A stretch of 64,000 nucleotides of DNA from Auriscalpium vulgare. Its lineage: Eukaryota; Basidiomycota; Agaricomycetes; Russulales; Auriscalpiaceae. The position numbers and the translations under genes were made by a program. The notes beneath the pieces were generated by a model, which was given only the letters and a program-made list of their open reading frames with translations, had not been told where the DNA came from and did no database searches. The stretch lies in assembly GCA_019915015.1 (NCBI GenBank), contig JAHBBC010000008.1, positions 744,001 through 808,000 on the forward strand. The letters run 5' to 3'. This document shows positions 49,656 to 60,400 of the stretch, in pieces. How positions within the stretch are numbered: the first letter of the stretch is position 1; each line of letters opens with the position of its first letter.

Positions 49656-49994
49656 GTATATTCCCGGGCCAATGTCTGTAGAATGTTCCATAGCTATTGA
49701 AATGGAACCAGGAGCCATGTGCGGCTTCCCCCTGTCCCTGTGCCACGTTTCGCGATGCCTTGCGATAAGCTCCTGGGCCCATGCCGGAGGCTCCGTCTGG
49801 GTCGCGATCTGTCGCGATAACCCACGTTGGCCGGAACTCCGGCGAGACCCTCGTGTTTTGGTCTTCGCGCTGTATCGCGACGCCGCGATGGTGTGCCTCT
49901 TTCCCTACTCGCGCCGCCTATATGAGGGGGCTGCGACGATGGCCTTTTCCAAAAACACCCTCAACGCCCCAGTCCGTCCGACTACCTCCTCCAC
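49656..49994. other. Spacer between cargo genes 1 and 2
   Basis: No gene is supported. The spacer holds three to four CGCG half-site pairs at 10-bp spacing (49751/49761, 49803/49813, 49866/49876) and a weak TATA-like TATATG at 49919-49924, about 75 nt before the next ATG. Confidence 0.55.
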
Positions 49995-51176
49995 ATGCAG
50001 GCCGTCCTACTCCGCGCGTTTTCGCGTTTCCGGCTGTACCAGCTGTTGATACATCCGGTTGAGGTGCCCTTGCCTGGTGCCGACGCTTCCTCATTTCCCG
50101 CGGCCGCCGTTGCCTGGCTTCAGGAGATCTCCGACCTATTGGTGCGTCGTCCCGCGGCCCTCTTTTCCCTCATCCCGGCCTCGTACTGACGTTGTCTTCG
50201 CTTCTTCCCCCCTTTTCAGCAGGACCATCGCGAGACGTCGCATTTTACCCTACCGGCCCTCGCGTCCATGACCGTCGTCTCGACGCTCTCCTACCTAGCG
50301 GAGCGCTTTCCCGAAACGTTCGAACAAACCGCCCCCATTCGCGCGAATATCGTAGGAAATATTCCGTTCGGAGGGGACAACGCCCCGGGGCAGCCACCCA
50401 GCGTCGCTCTGCTTCCTCACGTGGTCCATGTGGACTCCTTGGCCCACCTGGTGGAGCGCTCCGTTTGGTTGCTGTACCGTCACCAACTTCACGGCCGGGC
50501 AACTTTCGAGGTCAACTTGGCAGCGCTGTTCGGCCCCGAGTTTGCCCCCCGTCCCGACGGCCTTGCCACCCGTGTTGCCGAGTTATTCCTTCGCGACCTC
50601 GATCGTTTGAGTGACGACCTCGACCACGCCGACGGGCTGGTCGGGGCCCTCATGCTCCCCTTGAACCGCGCCGTGATCGGAATGACCCACCCCCGCGACA
50701 TTGGCGTCCTCGACTTCCTTGCGGCCGCGAGTCCCTCGTTGCAGGCTGCCCATCGTGCGAACGTCCGTGAAGCCGCCGACTATCTCGTTCCCGGCCTCAA
50801 GTTGGTCGCGGAGCTTCGCGACTTCGTTTGGGCGGACCAATTGAACGCCAGCCACCTGCGCCACGCCGTCACTCGCCTCGAAGGCACCGCGGGAAAGCTG
50901 CTGTACGATGCCTGCGAAGTTGCCGCGGTCCTCGACCACCTCGCCGGTGCCGGTCCTATGCGCCGTATGCTTACCGCCCTTCCCTTCCCGCCGCTTACTC
51001 ACCGAGTCATCCGCCGCGGCTCTATCGCGTTCTCGTGGGGGGTCCCCAACCTCGTTGAGGTCGTGGGCCCGAGGCCTCCTGATGCCCTGAGTCGACGGGC
51101 TGGTCGTAGGAATGGGGGTAACCGCGCCCGGACTCCCGCGCCCAATGGTGCGTCTGGGTCCGGTGCGCCCGCGTAG
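49995..51176 (+). CDS. Retrotransposon antisense cargo protein 2 (unknown, helical)
   Basis: Not recognised. Exons 49995-50141 and 50220-51176, with a 78-nt intron ending in a strong polypyrimidine-CAG, give 367 aa. The first exon encodes 49 residues (starting MQAVLLRAFSRFRLYQLL), very close to the 50 residues of exon 1 in cargo gene 1, and the intron is phase 0 in both. The body is helical with many Leu/Ala/Asp residues and no recognised catalytic motif. The C terminus is basic and Gly/Pro-rich (RRAGRRNGGNRARTPAPNG), which could bind nucleic acid; this is inference. Confidence 0.75.
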
Positions 51177-51455
51177 CGAGCGATTCCTGTAATTTGCCCA
51201 AGGCGCCCTTAGGGCCCAGTAATGCCATTCCGTTCCCTATCCCTTCTTCTTGACTCGCGCGCGAACGCTCGCTAAACCGTGTGAAGGTAAGCGCCGCACC
51301 TGTCGCGGCCCGGCGGGCCCGCTCTGCTTCCACGTCGGAAGCAAAAACCCACACGCTGGCGCGGCGCCCCGTCTTAACGCGACGCGTTGCGCCTCGACCT
51401 CTCCGTCTCTCTCTTTCCTCCCCTCACCTCTCCCTATCTCCCCCCTTCCCTGGCC
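51177..51455. other. Spacer between cargo genes 2 and 3
   Basis: GC-rich spacer with a long pyrimidine-rich leader immediately before the ATG of cargo gene 3. No gene or TATA box is seen. Confidence 0.5.
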
Positions 51456-53156
51456 ATGTCTGCGTTCTCCCGCCCTATCAACCTCAGGAAACGGCTGTCC
51501 GCCGTAGAAGCGCTCGTCGCCTCCCTCCCCACAGTCGACCCCGCCCACTACGGCGAGTTCGCCGCGAACTGGGAGTCGGCCACTGTGAGTGCCCACGGCC
51601 TCTCGCTCCCGACGCTCTGCTGACCCTCCCTTGTGTCCAGTCCGCCTATGCTGAGGTGTTGGGGGAGGACCCCCCGCCGTCCGAGGTGCTGGACAGGATC
51701 GGGGCCGTGTCCGCCGTTGTCGACGCCTGGCCGCCCCCCGGCCCCTCCCCCACGCCGTCCTCACCCACCATCCCCTACTCCACTCCCGTCGCCGCTCCCC
51801 TCTCCCGTCAGGCTGGCAAGCGGGCCCGCGCCGACAGTGCCCTCCCCGCGCCTTCTGTCCGCCCCCCGGTCTCCTCCACGCCTCACCGCGCCGCCGCCCG
51901 CGCTTCCCCGCCGCCCACCAAGCGCAACCGCGAGTCCGCCCCCTCCGAGGCTGACGCCGAGGCCGAGGTCGACGAGCTAGATGAGGCGGGGGACCCGCAG
52001 GAGCCCGTCGCGCAGCGCACCCGCGGCGCCACCAAACTCCCCGCCCCCCGATCAGTCCCCGCCGCCGCCAAGTCGAAGGGCAAGGGCAAAGCCGTCCGCA
52101 GTTCCAAGCGCCCTGCCAACGTCCCCTCCGGCTCCCGCGTGCCTCCGCCCGCCGCCACTGTCCCCTCTTCCGAGGCCGGCTCCCCCGCGCCCGCCGCCGA
52201 CCCTTCCACCTCCGTCAAGGGCGCCAAGATCCCCGTCGCTGACACCTTCCCGGGCCGCCGCCTTCAGGTACGTCGCCCTTTTCTTGTCCGTCGTGTTGCG
52301 CCGCTCACACTCCGACCCTCAGGCTTCCGCCCCCTGCTACCGCTGCGCCACGATGGACTCCCACCCCACGTGCTTCTTCACGGACGTCAGCGGCCGCCAG
52401 TGCCATCGCTGCTTCGTGGGCCACCACAAGTGCGACGACGGTGTCCGCGGGACGCATTTCTACGTGGTGGGCAGCGACGGAGTCTCGCAGGATGTCGACC
52501 CTGCCGGCATCCATGTCCGTCCCCGGTCCTCCGCCTTCGACTGGGCCGACCACCCCGACCCTGCCGGCGCCGTCCCCATCCTCCGCTACGACTCCCCGCC
52601 GCAGCTTTTCCGGACCTACAACGCGCTCACGGAGGAGCTCAACACCATCAGCGTCAACTACGCGACGCTCGACGCCCGGGCCCGCGGCATCGTCGCTGAG
52701 CGGAACTGGGTCTGGCAGACCCTGCAGCAGCTCGGCGACCCCGCGTTCCCTGCGCCTGCTGGGGGCCTCATCTCGCCGCAGGTTGGCCCCTTCGATCCGC
52801 CGCGCCGCATCCCTCTCCCTGCTCCCCCCGCGTTGCGCGCCGCTTCTCCCGCGCCGGCCAGGCCTGCCTCGCGCCTCCTCCTCGCGCCACCCTCGTCGGC
52901 TCTCATCGCCTCTTCCCTCCCGCTGCTTAGCGCCGCCGTCGTGCCTCTCGTCGGTCGCGCCTCTCGCCTTCCTTCCCCCGTGCCTCCGGTTGCTCCCGCC
53001 GCGCCCTTCTCGCCGCTCGCCGCTGCCGCTCCTCCCGCGTCGGACCCTGCCCCCGGCCCTACCATGCCTACCGCCGCCGCTCCCTCCTTCGAGGATGTCG
53101 GCACGCCGCCCTCCGCCGCGGCTGATGGTCCCGCTGACCCCGCGCCCGCCGCTTAG
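51456..53156 (+). CDS. Retrotransposon antisense cargo protein 3, Cys6 zinc-cluster-like
   Basis: 529-aa protein from exons 51456-51584, 51641-52267 and 52323-53156. Domains in order: short helical N terminus (residues 1-43), Pro/Ser-rich region, acidic patch near 144-165, basic NLS-like patch near 184-200 (KSKGKGKAVRSSKRP), then six cysteines at 257, 260, 269, 279, 282 and 289 (C-x2-C-x8-C-x9-C-x2-C-x6-C). A helical segment that could form a coiled coil follows near 345-388, then a long Ala/Pro-rich tail. The cysteine pattern is close to fungal Zn2Cys6 binuclear clusters (usually x6 in the second gap), and a following coiled coil is typical of that family. It could therefore be a DNA-binding protein; the spacing difference leaves doubt. 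Confidence 0.78.
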
Positions 53157-53570
53157 CCGCTTGCGAGCCTTCTTCAAAAGGAGTCGCCCCTGCTTCAACA
53201 GCAGAGGGCCTTGGTGCTTCGATGCGGGGGGCGTTCCTCGTGTCCTAGGTGGGGGTTTCGGCGTCTCGCTGTCGTGTTGTCCGCTCGTTATCGGTCTGTT
53301 CATAGTTGTTCGCTATCCGTCGCTACCTCTTTGCTGTGTACATAGAATTCGCTATCCTGCTATGTTGTGAATAGAGTCCATTGCTTGTGTCACAGTGTGA
53401 GCGTGTCCTATCGCGTTTCCGGCGCGACCTCAGCCTTGTTCCAGACCCTTGAAGCCTTAGTCGGTGCCTGCCCAGTCCGAGCTTCGCTAGCGCTCGCGAC
53501 CTCGACTTATCGTCCTGACTCGTCTCCATCCGTACTTCCAGCTGTTCAGTCCTAAATACCACCGTCTAAT
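53157..53570. other. 3' flank of cargo gene 3
   Basis: No gene is supported. It is the presumed 3' untranslated region and terminator of cargo gene 3, converging with the end of pol. Confidence 0.5.
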
Positions 53571-53579
53571 CCTCCCCCC
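53571..53579 (-). other. Second, internal polypurine tract
   Basis: Minus strand GGGGGGAGG, preceded by TTTCAGTT exactly as at the terminal tract, and with about 25 nt of further similarity to the sequence next to 48290. It lies just 3' of the pol stop codon, marking the other border of the cargo. Confidence 0.65.
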
Positions 53580-53628
53580 AACTGAAATATCGACTGTCCT
53601 CAGTCGCCGTAGTGCTGGGCGGTACTTT

Positions 53629-56600
53629 TTAGACGGTGATCTCGTCGTCCTTGTCATCGTCTTCCCTGGTGGGGTCGTCTGCTTCCTCTTCATGAATGGC
53701 ATCGTGATCCTGCCTATCTTCATGAAGTAGCTCGTCCACCCTGGACTGTGGGACGTCCAGAAATTCGGGCAACTCTGGCAGCGCAATGTTCGTTCGCGCG
53801 AAGTAAGGCAGGACGCGAAACTCCGCGACCGGTCGGTCGAAGAGCGCCCCGTGGAGGTCCGCAAGCACGTAAGGTCCTCCTTTCCGTCGGCCAATTACCA
53901 CGAACGGTCCATCGTAGCGCGGAAGCATTTTTCGATCTAATGACTTCTCGTACCGCGTGAACCGTAGGAGGACCAAGTCGCCTCTCTTGAAATTGTAGTC
54001 GCGAATCGTCGCTTCGTGGTCACGTTCAAATTTTACCGCCGCGATACGTCGCGCTTCAAAGACTTTGTCGTGGATGGTCCTTAACTGGGCTTTTCTCTTT
54101 TGTAGGGCCATTGCCCTGCGCGCTATGAGGTCTGTGGAAGACAGTAGAGACTCGGGCGGAGGCATCAAGTATGAAGCCTCGATGATATCCAGCGGCATTA
54201 GCGGCTGCGTTCCTGTTACCGCGAAGTATGGCGAGCAGCCCATCCTCCGCCTGATCGTTATCCTGTCCGACCAGAATACCGAGTACGCAACCGATGACCA
54301 TTTTGCAGCATTTCCATCGGCTGCCTTGTAGAGCGCTTGACGTACGTCGAAGTGAGACCGCTCGACTATTCCGTTGGCTCGCGAATTATATCCCGATATT
54401 CGAATGTGCCGGACTCCATACTTATGCGACAGGGATTCCAAGGCCGACACGAACGGTGCGCCGTTGTCCGTGACCACTTCTCGCAGGGCGCCCCACCGGC
54501 ACAAGACGTCTTCGAAAATCCATTTCGCGATGGCGTCCGCCGTCTCCGCCCTTAGCATTCTCCACTCTGGATAGTGGGTTACGGAGCAGCGTCCTTGCAC
54601 GATGTATTTGAATCCGCCGCTTGCTGGCATATGCATGGTGTCTGCATACATCTTTGCGAAAAGGTTCGCCGGCGTTGCCACCGTTGGCGGTATCAGGCTG
54701 TGGCGAACTAGTCGGGTTTCGCAAATATGGCACGTTCTCACCCACCAGGCCACGTCTGCGTCCACGTATGGCCACCAGAAACGCTCCAACAGCATCATCC
54801 GCGTCGCGTAGACGCCTTTGTGTCCGACATCGTCATGAGCTGCTTTGAGGACCGCGATACGTCGGTCTCCTCCCAGCACGAGTTGGTGCCTGCCTTGGTG
54901 GTGCCTTTTGAAAAGGCGGTCCCCATCCTTGAAGAACTGGAGCGCGTATCGAGCGAAACGAGCGAACTGTTCGTCGGTCAAGTCCGCCGGCCGCGCCAGG
55001 GTCCCTAACCAGTCCCTGACTAGTTCCAGCCGCTTGTCAGCTTCATGAGCCTTGTCTGATCTGGGAACATCGCGATACGTCGCGTCCTGTACTGGTGCGG
55101 GTTGCATTTGGACCGTAGTTGCCCAGACGTCGGCCGGTTCATCGTGGGAGCGCCGGGCCTCCTCGCGACGTATCGCGTCCTGGCTTGAACCAGCCCCATG
55201 TTCGTCTGGTATGCTTCCTGGCCCCGTCCATCCATCTTGCCGTCGCGAGGCTCTCTCTTGCGCTGTCTTCGGGACTACCATGTTTACGATATGTGCGAAA
55301 CCATACACCGCATCAACCCAGTCGTCGAAGTCGTCTTCCTGTTCCAGAGCGTCTCCTGGTTGCCTACGCCTCCTGGATAGGCCGTCGGGCCCGTGGAAGA
55401 GTCCCGGCACATGCACTAGCTCAAAATGGAACATCAGGATGCCTATAATCCACCTGTTCATACTGGCCGATGGCTCGAGGTCAGGATTTTCCAGCATGCC
55501 TTTGATATACCTGGCGTCGACCTCAATGGTCAGGTTCCTCACCCCTATCAGGTAGACTTTAAGGGCCCGCAGGGCTCGAAAAAGACCATAGAGCTCCAGC
55601 TTGGGCTGCGAGAACCGCGCTTCGCGATCGTTTAGCGCGATGCTACCAAATCGAGAATATCGGCGTCTCTTCCTGTCTTGGGGAACGTTGGGGTCCGCCT
55701 GACTCAATAGGAAACCCACCGCGATGTACGAGGTGTCTACCGCTAGGATCACGGGGGCCTCCGACGTGTAATCAATCGGTAGGAGCGCTGGTGATGCGAG
55801 GACTGCCTCCTTGAGGTCCTCCATAGCTCGCGACTGTTCGGGTCCCCATTCGAACGGGACGTCCTTCCTCGTCAGGTGTGTCAAGGCATGGGCTCGGTGC
55901 GCAAAGTTACGGATAAAGATGCGCAGGACTCCGACTGTCCCCAAGAAAGCCCGTACGTCTGAGAGGTCCGTGCACGGCCCCCAATTGCGAATCTTCGCGA
56001 CCTTTTCTTCGTCTGCCATCCTTCCTTGCGGTGTGCAGCGGTGCCCTACCACGTAGAATTCTGGTACGCACAGCTGTGATTTCCATCCTGAGAACGTGCC
56101 ATGACAGTAGCGCATTCGTTGGACTACCCTGTTAACGTTGTTAAAGTGTTCCCATACGAACCGCCTTATGCCGTTGTTGCCGGGGATCGTTTCGTATCCT
56201 CCGCCTTCCGTCCTGTAGTCCGAGTCCGGCCCCTTCAGGGGGACGTCGTCTATAAAAGGCACCGTAATATGCGGGATTTCCGGTTGGAGAATAAAGGTCA
56301 CGTCGTCGTGGAAGATCGGGACGGAATTCGTCCACCCCATAGGCAGGGTCACCAGCCGTTTTGCGCCGTACGGCGTCTGGAAAGTCGTGAGGTCCCTTGA
56401 GGCTTCATCTAGTCTCCTTTCGTCATAGCCCACGTAGAGGTCCAGAATTCCCCCGCACGGCCGCCCCGCAAACTGCTCCGCCAAATGATCTGGGAAGGGG
56501 GGTACTCCTGAGTGCGCGATGGTCACCGCATTCAGGGGTTCCAGACTATGGACTATACGGAGGCTGGTCCCGTCCTTCTTAACCACACAGAACCACCTAG

Positions 56601-57414
56601 AGCGGTACGACGAGTTTGAGTCCTCGTAGACTCCCGCGGCGATCTTGGTCTTGATGAGCGCCATGACCTTGTCGTATATCCCTGGCGGAATCGGAATATT
56701 TCGCTGAACCCACGGCCGATGCGGAACTACTGGTATTGTGACGGGGGGGAAGAAGTCTTCTCGAAAGCGCCCCCGCTCCGAGTCGTCCCAGGCAAATGCC
56801 TCGTTTTGTGCGCACATAAACGCATGCATGAGCTTCCTTTCTTCCGGCCATAGGAAATCTCCGTCGTGGACTCGGTCAAATTGTTCGCGACGTTCCGCGG
56901 TGTACCTTCCCGTGGGTACGAAGTCCGGTGGCTTCTCTGGGAGCGGCGGCATATCCGCCAGGGGGTCCCCTCTGATCTCTCTGAGGATCCGGAAGTGCTC
57001 CGGCAGGTCCGTACGAATGGGCTTTACCTTGAGGTGTGCTGGCTTGTAACGCTTCTTCGTGGCCGCAAAGACTTCGCGCTGCATCGCGGTCGGCTGTAGC
57101 TCACCTCTGCCCGTTTCCTCCTCTCTTTCTCTCCCACTCTCGCCGTCTCCCCAGTCTGCCGCCGTCCAAATAAACGTCCCTGCTCTTGCTCGTTCCTCCT
57201 CTTCCTCTCCTTCTTCCGCTCGCTTCGCGAACACTCCCGCGTATTCCTCCGGTAGGTCGCACACTGACAAATAAGCTGACTGCACATCTTCGATTGTAGG
57301 CGAGGATTCGAGGTACACCAGGGATTCCATTCTAAGAGTATCAGGCTTATCGGGCTCGAACCCCACGACCAGCCCTACCTCCTCCTGGTCCTCCAACAAA
57401 TCCTCTAGTCGCGA
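53629..57414 (-). CDS. pol: Pol: reverse transcriptase, RNase H, integrase
   Basis: About 1,260 aa in the -1 frame relative to gag, without its own ATG near the start, so it is expected to be made as a Gag-Pol fusion by frameshifting at 57414-57420. Positions are counted from the TTG at 57399. Reverse transcriptase spans about 230-470 (motif A Asp320 in LDLYVGYDE, active site FIDD 382-385). RNase H has Asp555, Glu602 and Asp628. Integrase has an HHCC zinc finger (H855, H860, C890, C893) and a DDE triad (D920 in YADTMHM, D978 in VTDNG, E1013 in VERSH). A GPF-type module follows near 1160-1190. The frame is open throughout. RT-RH-IN order is diagnostic of Ty3/gypsy. Confidence 0.95.
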   Translation of the reverse strand, partial: SRLEDLLEDQEEVGLVVGFEPDKPDTLRMESLVYLESSPTIEDVQSAYLSVCDLPEEYAGVFAKRAEEGEEEEERARAGTFIWTAADWGDGESGREREEETGRGELQPTAMQREVFAATKKRYKPAHLKVKPIRTDLPEHFRILREIRGDPLADMPPLPEKPPDFVPTGRYTAERREQFDRVHDGDFLWPEERKLMHAFMCAQNEAFAWDDSERGRFREDFFPPVTIPVVPHRPWVQRNIPIPPGIYDKVMALIKTKIAAGVYEDSNSSYRSRWFCVVKKDGTSLRIVHSLEPLNAVTIAHSGVPPFPDHLAEQFAGRPCGGILDLYVGYDERRLDEASRDLTTFQTPYGAKRLVTLPMGWTNSVPIFHDDVTFILQPEIPHITVPFIDDVPLKGPDSDYRTEGGGYETIPGNNGIRRFVWEHFNNVNRVVQRMRYCHGTFSGWKSQLCVPEFYVVGHRCTPQGRMADEEKVAKIRNWGPCTDLSDVRAFLGTVGVLRIFIRNFAHRAHALTHLTRKDVPFEWGPEQSRAMEDLKEAVLASPALLPIDYTSEAPVILAVDTSYIAVGFLLSQADPNVPQDRKRRRYSRFGSIALNDREARFSQPKLELYGLFRALRALKVYLIGVRNLTIEVDARYIKGMLENPDLEPSASMNRWIIGILMFHFELVHVPGLFHGPDGLSRRRRQPGDALEQEDDFDDWVDAVYGFAHIVNMVVPKTAQERASRRQDGWTGPGSIPDEHGAGSSQDAIRREEARRSHDEPADVWATTVQMQPAPVQDATYRDVPRSDKAHEADKRLELVRDWLGTLARPADLTDEQFARFARYALQFFKDGDRLFKRHHQGRHQLVLGGDRRIAVLKAAHDDVGHKGVYATRMMLLERFWWPYVDADVAWWVRTCHICETRLVRHSLIPPTVATPANLFAKMYADTMHMPASGGFKYIVQGRCSVTHYPEWRMLRAETADAIAKWIFEDVLCRWGALREVVTDNGAPFVSALESLSHKYGVRHIRISGYNSRANGIVERSHFDVRQALYKAADGNAAKWSSVAYSVFWSDRITIRRRMGCSPYFAVTGTQPLMPLDIIEASYLMPPPESLLSSTDLIARRAMALQKRKAQLRTIHDKVFEARRIAAVKFERDHEATIRDYNFKRGDLVLLRFTRYEKSLDRKMLPRYDGPFVVIGRRKGGPYVLADLHGALFDRPVAEFRVLPYFARTNIALPELPEFLDVPQSRVDELLHEDRQDHDAIHEEEADDPTREDDDKDDEITV

Positions 57415-60400
57415 AAACCCTCCACCCCCTGCTTCTGGGTTCGCGAGATGCGCTTGCGGCCGCGTGGAATAGTGGGGATTGACGCCATGACTCCCGTGTT
57501 TGGGTCCGTGATCGTGATTGTCTGCCTCTCGTCTGCAAAGTTTTGCACGGTACTTCCCGTGAGAACGTCAAAGGGCCTCCCCAGGAGCATGTCGTACGCC
57601 GGGTTGCGGATGATATGCACCTGTACGTATAGCGTTATACCCCCAATCTTCATCGGGACGTTTCTAGCCAGGCCTAGCGACCTATCGCGACTTTTGTTGG
57701 CCGATATCATATCCAGGCGAACGTTCGGATCGTAATGCAGCCCGAGGTAATGGCATACGTCCTCGGACATGGAAATAATCTGCGACCCGGGATCCACGAC
57801 TGCCTCGATGTGCGCTTGGTTGTCGACTAGTGGCAAGATCGAACGGAGGGCCAGCGATTCCTTGGCGACTTCCAACGGCTCAGGGTCTGGTTCCCCTTCT
57901 CCTGCTTCTCCTAGATCTCCCATCAGAACCTCCACAATGACTTCTCCTACACGCGTCCCCTCGGGCAACTCCGTTGGCTGGTGTCCCAGGGCTTGCAGAA
58001 AGGTTTCGGGCATATGGTCCGCGAATCCCCTCACCACCTTCTCGTCCTCTCCTTCCCCTTCGTCCTGGTCAAAGTCGAACGGAAAGAGCTCTGGTTCGCT
58101 TTCCACCATCGCCTGGACTACTGGTACTCTTGCCTCGTTTGGGACCCGCTTAGGGGTCACCACGTTGCGAACTTGAGCGCGTACTTCCGGGGCAATGGAC
58201 ATGAGCTCCCTCTGTGTCAAGGTGACCTCCGCATTCATGGCCCTCTCATAAACCTTACTTGCTATTACGGGGTCGCGGACCGGGGCGACCTTATTGTATG
58301 CTGGGTCCGCCTTGCGCTGCCCCGCGCTTCGTTGGTAACTTGCCGGCCCTATGTACGTCGCGTCGGGCACCTTCGCGAAAGGGTGGATCGGAGGTGTTAA
58401 CGGCTCCTCACCCGCTGTGGTGTCTTCGTCGGCCTGCCTTTGTTTGTCTGCGCTATCCCCAGTCTCCCCTGGTCGGTCGACGGCCTCCGGCTCGAAGGAA
58501 ACCTGCTTCTTGGCTTGCGTAAACGGCTTCCTTTTCGGAATGACCACCTCTGGAACTCGTCGCGATCTTTCGCGCTCGCCAGGCAGCAGCCCTATTGCCT
58601 GGGGAAACTCGCCCGCGTCCAGTGCGGCCTGCCGGCGTTCCTTCTGAGCTTGCCTTTCCGCTCGGGCCGTCAGGAGCACTGCCATCTCCTGCTGGAGCTC
58701 CGTCATTCTGTCTTCGTCGGTCAATTGCGGCGTCAGTTGGATTAGGCCGGCGACCGTCTGCACTTTGGCCGGCACTGGCTCGTAGTCCATCGTCGTCAGC
58801 ATCATGGCTTCTGACTGTCCGTGTTGATTCCCGGCGTAGTACGCATCCACACGCTGCTTCAGCGGGCCTTCTCCTAGCGGGATAAGTCCTCCACCCTTCA
58901 GCACGACCCGGTTGTTGTGGTCCCTAGATACGCGACCCGTCGCGATGTAGTCCTGGACCACCATACATTCCCTGACGAAGTGCCCCGTTTGGCCGCAGAA
59001 AAGGCATCCTGACGGCCCTCCCTGTCCGCCTTGATTTCCTTGCGTGGCGCGCGGCTGTTGAGTTCCCGAGGTACCCCCATAACCCCTCTGACCTCCGCCG
59101 TTCCCCTGGTTGACGAGCATCCGCGCGAACTGTTCGGCAACCGCGGCTTTGATTGCTTCTTGAAACTGTTCTATTTTGATTACAGGCTCCGTCGTTGCAA
59201 CCGCCACTGCCGGTCCTGCGCTGGCCGCTGGTACGATTGAGGGAGTGCCCCTCAGCTCGTACTCTCCTGCCTCTAGCACGTCGGCCATGGGGTACGGTGT
59301 TTCTTTATCGTGGTCCGGCAATTTGATCTGCAGTCTCGTCGCCACCCTGTTCATGAGGCTGTCCTGGAAAGCGCGAAGGAACGCGATATCGCGCTCACGG
59401 GTCGAGATCCTGCTTTTCTTAACCAGGAAGTCGGTGATCGCGAAGAACTGCCGATAGAATTCGCTGAGCTCGCCGCCGGACGCAATGCCCAGACGGTACC
59501 GACTGCCTACGAGCGCGTCCATGTCCGCGATGGTATACTTGCGGTCCTCATCGGCTCCCGGGTACAGTTTAACAATGGCGTCCTGAAAGTCTTGGTAGGT
59601 CTTGGTGGGATCCTTAAACTCCGGCCTCGCTTCCCACTCCTCAGCCGTCGCGACGTCTAGGTAACGCACTGCATGGCCCTTCTTCGCCGTATCATCCGCT
59701 AGTTGAGCCCGGGCGAAGAGATGGTTTAGCTCGTCGAAGTAACGCGGTAACTCGCGGGCCTTCTGATTGAAAGACGGTGCGTTGCGGTCCCCGCGGGTAG
59801 GCATTGCGACTGGCGCGACGTTGGGCTGAGGCGGTATTGCCTGTTGTCCGCCGCCTCCCCCTCCTCCACCGCCTCCGCCTCCGCCGCCGCCTCCTCCACC
59901 CGTTCCTGTTCCTTGTTGCTGTGTACTCATTCCTGACTGTGTTGGCGACTTTGGGTTGCTGGGGTTCGAACGGCTTGATGGAGCTTCTTGGGGATTGTTG
60001 CTAGCTTCCGCGACGTTTCGCGAAGTCCTATCTTGTAAGGAAACGGCCCGTCCCCATCCCGGACTGACCCGTTCGTTCCTCGAGCATTCCCCTTCCGGAT
60101 CATGCCGTGTGTGATGGTCGCTATCGCCACCATCAGAATTCAGAAGCAAACCTTCTAGTCCCTCGATCGTGACGCGATCCCCTCCTGTGATCAGGGACCT
60201 AGGGTCCTCTCCGGCGCGTCGGATCTCCCTACTGAGGGTCGGTCCATGCGGATCCTCTTCTTCTGATGGCAGACTTGATAGCGATGAGACTTCCCCCTGT
60301 TCGTCTTGTGGTTCCTCGATTTCTGCCTCTATGGCCGCCTGTCGCGACGTATTGCGAGCGTCCGCCCTCGTGGTCCTCTGCGGCTGTGTTCGCGTTGGGA

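Noticed and set aside
52305..53303. 332-aa minus-strand Arg/Gly-rich frame
   Set aside because: Shadow of the GC-rich exon 3 of cargo gene 3; low complexity and no motifs.
57347..57571. Third-frame ORF at the gag-pol junction as a separate gene
   Set aside because: The overlap is explained by -1 frameshifting between gag and pol; the third frame has no conserved features.
59850..59900. Microsatellite in gag as an independent repeat element
   Set aside because: It simply encodes the glycine run of Gag in frame.
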